Assembly: GCF_963576545.1 (NCBI RefSeq)
Contig: NW_026870437.1
Coordinates: forward strand, 5,001-69,000
Length of the DNA: 64,000 nucleotides
DNA from: Limanda limanda
Taxonomy: Eukaryota > Chordata > Actinopteri > Pleuronectiformes > Pleuronectidae
Direction of reading: 5' to 3'
Below, in pieces: positions 62,071 through 64,000 of the stretch. A model generated the notes under the pieces. That model did not search any database, was not told the origin of the DNA, and saw only the letters and a list, made by a program, of their open reading frames with translations. Within the stretch, counting starts at the first letter, position 1; every line of letters starts with the position of its first letter. A program made the position numbers and the translations under genes.

Positions 62071-62812
62071 CTGAACAGTTACACAAATACAGTCAGTAGC
62101 TTATTATCATTAGTGTGATAATAACTGAACATCTACACAGAGTCTGAGGTTAAACACAGAGACTGAATGTTCGTGTTTTCATTCACATCTTTCATTTCTC
62201 CATCCTCTTTTATTCTCACTTCAGTTTCTCTGTGTTAGTAAAGATTTCATTTAAACTGTAAAAGTGAAAGTTAATTTAATTGAAACTGATTATTTGTGGG
62301 ACGTCAGAGCTCAACACACTGACCGAGTAAAGAAGATGTAAATATGGTGGATATCTGTAGAACTCTTACTGAACACAGTCATTGGGACAAAATGGAATTA
62401 TGTATTTATGTATTAATATTGATGCATTTAATTATTTTTACAATTAATATTTAATTTTTTTTCTTCATCATTATGATCATAATTATTATTTAATTTATGT
62501 CATTTTTCTAATTGTTACTATTTTAGATCTATGTTGTGTTTCTAGCATTAGTCCTGTCTCGTCATTCTGCTGTTACATTGAAACTGTTGAAGAAGAAGAA
62601 GAAGAAGAAGAAGGAAGCGTTATCACTGACTAGCATGATGACTCTTCACTGGCCTGCACACGGGAGAGGCGGACCAGCATATAGTACTCCAGTGTGTTTC
62701 TCTGTGGTAACAGCTCCTGATGCATTGATCACACGACCTCTCCCTGCTTCTGTCTGCACAGGCAGCAGAGCTCTCTGCTCTCAGTGAAGCTGAAGGGAGA
62801 ACAGTGAATATC

Positions 62813-63725
62813 TAGCCTGGGTGCCAGACGAACTTAGCCCCGCCCACAACATTTGTTGTTCGGGAAGTTCGGTCTGGCATCGCTCCATTGGGGAGAAACT
62901 ATGATCGAACAGAGGCTGTTCGATCCAATCAAATCGTCATGGCGGGCTTTATACGATGATTGACAGATGATCTACAGTGACGTAATCAACCACGTCACCA
63001 AAGAGCGCTGCCTGCCGCTGGAGAGCTGAGACACAGACATATATAGTGTTTATATCTATGAGCTGAGATGTGTCGATGCCATCGAGTCTGTTTCAGAGAC
63101 ATCGACAGCGCATTCATTTTGAAAGAGGAACAGAGGAGCGCGATCAAGGCATTGGCAGATCGAACAGATGTTTTTGCCGTCCTCCTACGGGATTCATAAA
63201 AAGTTTAATTTATCAGCTGGCCCCGATGCTGCAGCCACACAAGCAGTCATATAAATAAAAAGAGAGTGGGGGGGGGGGGGGCGCTACGCTCCTCAGCACA
63301 TATGAGACAAAAGACACATGTTGGGACGCTGTTAATGTTGGAGCAACATTAACAACAACAGACCGGGCCGGTCCCGGTCACGAGGCTCTGAGCTCTTAAT
63401 GCCGCCGGCGGCCGGGTCTCTCACGAGCAGCCCTGGTCTCCAGCTGCTTTCTGTGGGCTTTGCCTCCGGTGGATATACGAGCAGCATTTCCATTGATTTA
63501 TTTAGAGAGTGAATAAACTCGTGAAACAGACAACTGACAACAACTATGCGTCGCTTGACATACGTCTCATACTACATTGCTCTGATTGGTTGTAGGTCTA
63601 TCCAATTGAGCGAAGAGACATTTGGTTTCCTGGTTCTGTTGAAACACGCCCCATAACCACAGCCCAATGGAGGGGTCTCAGACTCATATTCTGACTAGAA
63701 TAATGAGTATGACAACGTCAGGCTA
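62813..63725. mobile_element. 913-bp TIR element carrying a RecQ-like helicase fragment, in gene C first intron
   Basis: The ends are TAGCCTG and, inverted, TAGCCTG. The flanks repeat GTGAATATC (62804-62812 and 63726-63734; the boundary could slide to give 11 bp). Gene A has the empty site (near 21872). A fold-back lies at the left end (tgccagacgaactt against aagttcggtctggca). Plus-strand sequence at 63111-63230 resembles a RecQ helicase motif I region (PTGFIKSLIYQLAP, where a Gly is expected in place of Ile), broken by one frameshift. Superfamily uncertain. Confidence 0.7.
63111..63230 (+). pseudogene. RecQ-like helicase N-terminal fragment
   Basis: Two frames give an LKEEQ...AIKAL...DVFAVL-like stretch followed, after a one-base shift, by PTGFIKSLIYQLAPML. 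The K-S of Walker A is present and the usual third Gly is Ile. It is a short decayed piece, probably captured or encoded by the surrounding transposon rather than a host gene. Confidence 0.55.
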
Positions 63726-63855
63726 GTGAATATCTACACTGACAGTAGATCATTCCTTACATCACCAGGCAAACCAACTCCTTACATCATGCTGTAGTGT
63801 CCCAGATGCTTGATGCTCCCTCCTCTCCAAACAGGCCTCAGTATATAAATGTCAT

Positions 63856-63935
63856 GCTTTACATTACATTTCATTTAGCTGACGCTTTTATCCAAAGCGA
63901 CTTACAATAAGTGCATTCAACCCTGTAATGGGAAT
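63856..63935 (-). mobile_element. L2/SINE tail fragment, reverse orientation
   Basis: Reverse complement of the same tail: ttatccaaagcgacttacaa preceded by tttcatttagctgacg. It interrupts the retroelement fragment in the first intron of gene C. Confidence 0.7.
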
Positions 63936-64000
63936 TTCTGTATTTAGATATGTTTAATGAAATAACAGACAAGTATATAGGAATGACAAATGTGGTTTAG

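Larger units (their letters stand above)
62685..63855 (+). pseudogene. LTR-retroelement RNase H fragment in gene C, split by a transposon
   Basis: The RNase H segment homologous to gene A 21760-21965 occurs at 62690-62812 and resumes at 63726-63855, with the 913-bp TIR element inserted inside the NIYTDS codons. The remnant is then cut at 63856 by an L2-type tail. Confidence 0.6.

Noticed and set aside
62071..64000. Gene C signal-peptide exon
   Set aside because: Searched for the MKVCYTLICC-type exon; it is absent, and the first intron is still running at the right edge, so it should lie outside the window.

Overview
This window is vertebrate nuclear DNA, most likely from a teleost fish. It has GT-AG split immunoglobulin-family exons, very many (AC)n, (CT)n and (CTC)n tracts, fish-type L2 LINE tails, and hAT, piggyBac and retroviral debris. 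No bacterial-type features were seen. All real coding sequence lies on the minus strand, as a tandem set of three closely related receptor genes. They resemble CD300/CMRF35-like and pIgR-like receptors: a signal peptide, V-type Ig domains with the extra C-x3-C pair, a Ser/Thr-rich stalk, one transmembrane helix and a tyrosine-bearing tail. No paralogue or gene symbol can be assigned safely.

Layout. Bases 1-13.7 kb hold no gene I can support, only dense simple repeats. Gene A (22485 to 14119) looks intact: signal peptide, D1, D2, stalk, TM and a tail ending in two classical ITIMs. Bases 22.5-26.8 kb are transposon and unknown repeat debris. Gene B (37115 to 29740) has four Ig exons (D1 plus three D2-type) and a tail that stops before the ITIMs. 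Gene C (running off the right edge, down to 40409) has D1 and D2 at 61.2-62.1 kb and its stalk, TM and tail at 40.4-41.9 kb. The 19.3-kb intron between them is almost wholly a 16-bp minisatellite.

History read from the sequence. Genes B and C share an LTR insertion and the same altered last exon, both absent from A, so A split off first. A hAT element and a second LTR are in B only, with empty sites in C. A piggyBac relic and a 14-bp minisatellite are in A only. An LTR-retroelement fragment (RNase H motif) lies antisense in the first intron of A and C with related sequence in B; in C a 0.9-kb element carrying a RecQ-like fragment split the RNase H motif.

Main point of interest. One intronic 16-bp minisatellite has about 2.5 copies in A, about 58 in B plus blocks between B's duplicated exons, and about 1,200 in C. 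In B the duplicated D2 exons are joined to minisatellite at a TAGGA microhomology, so the repeat appears to have driven exon multiplication. B and C have lost both ITIMs, and C has gained an arginine in the transmembrane helix. Together this suggests an inhibitory receptor drifting towards decoy or activating forms. These readings come from the sequence alone; expression, splicing and function are inference.
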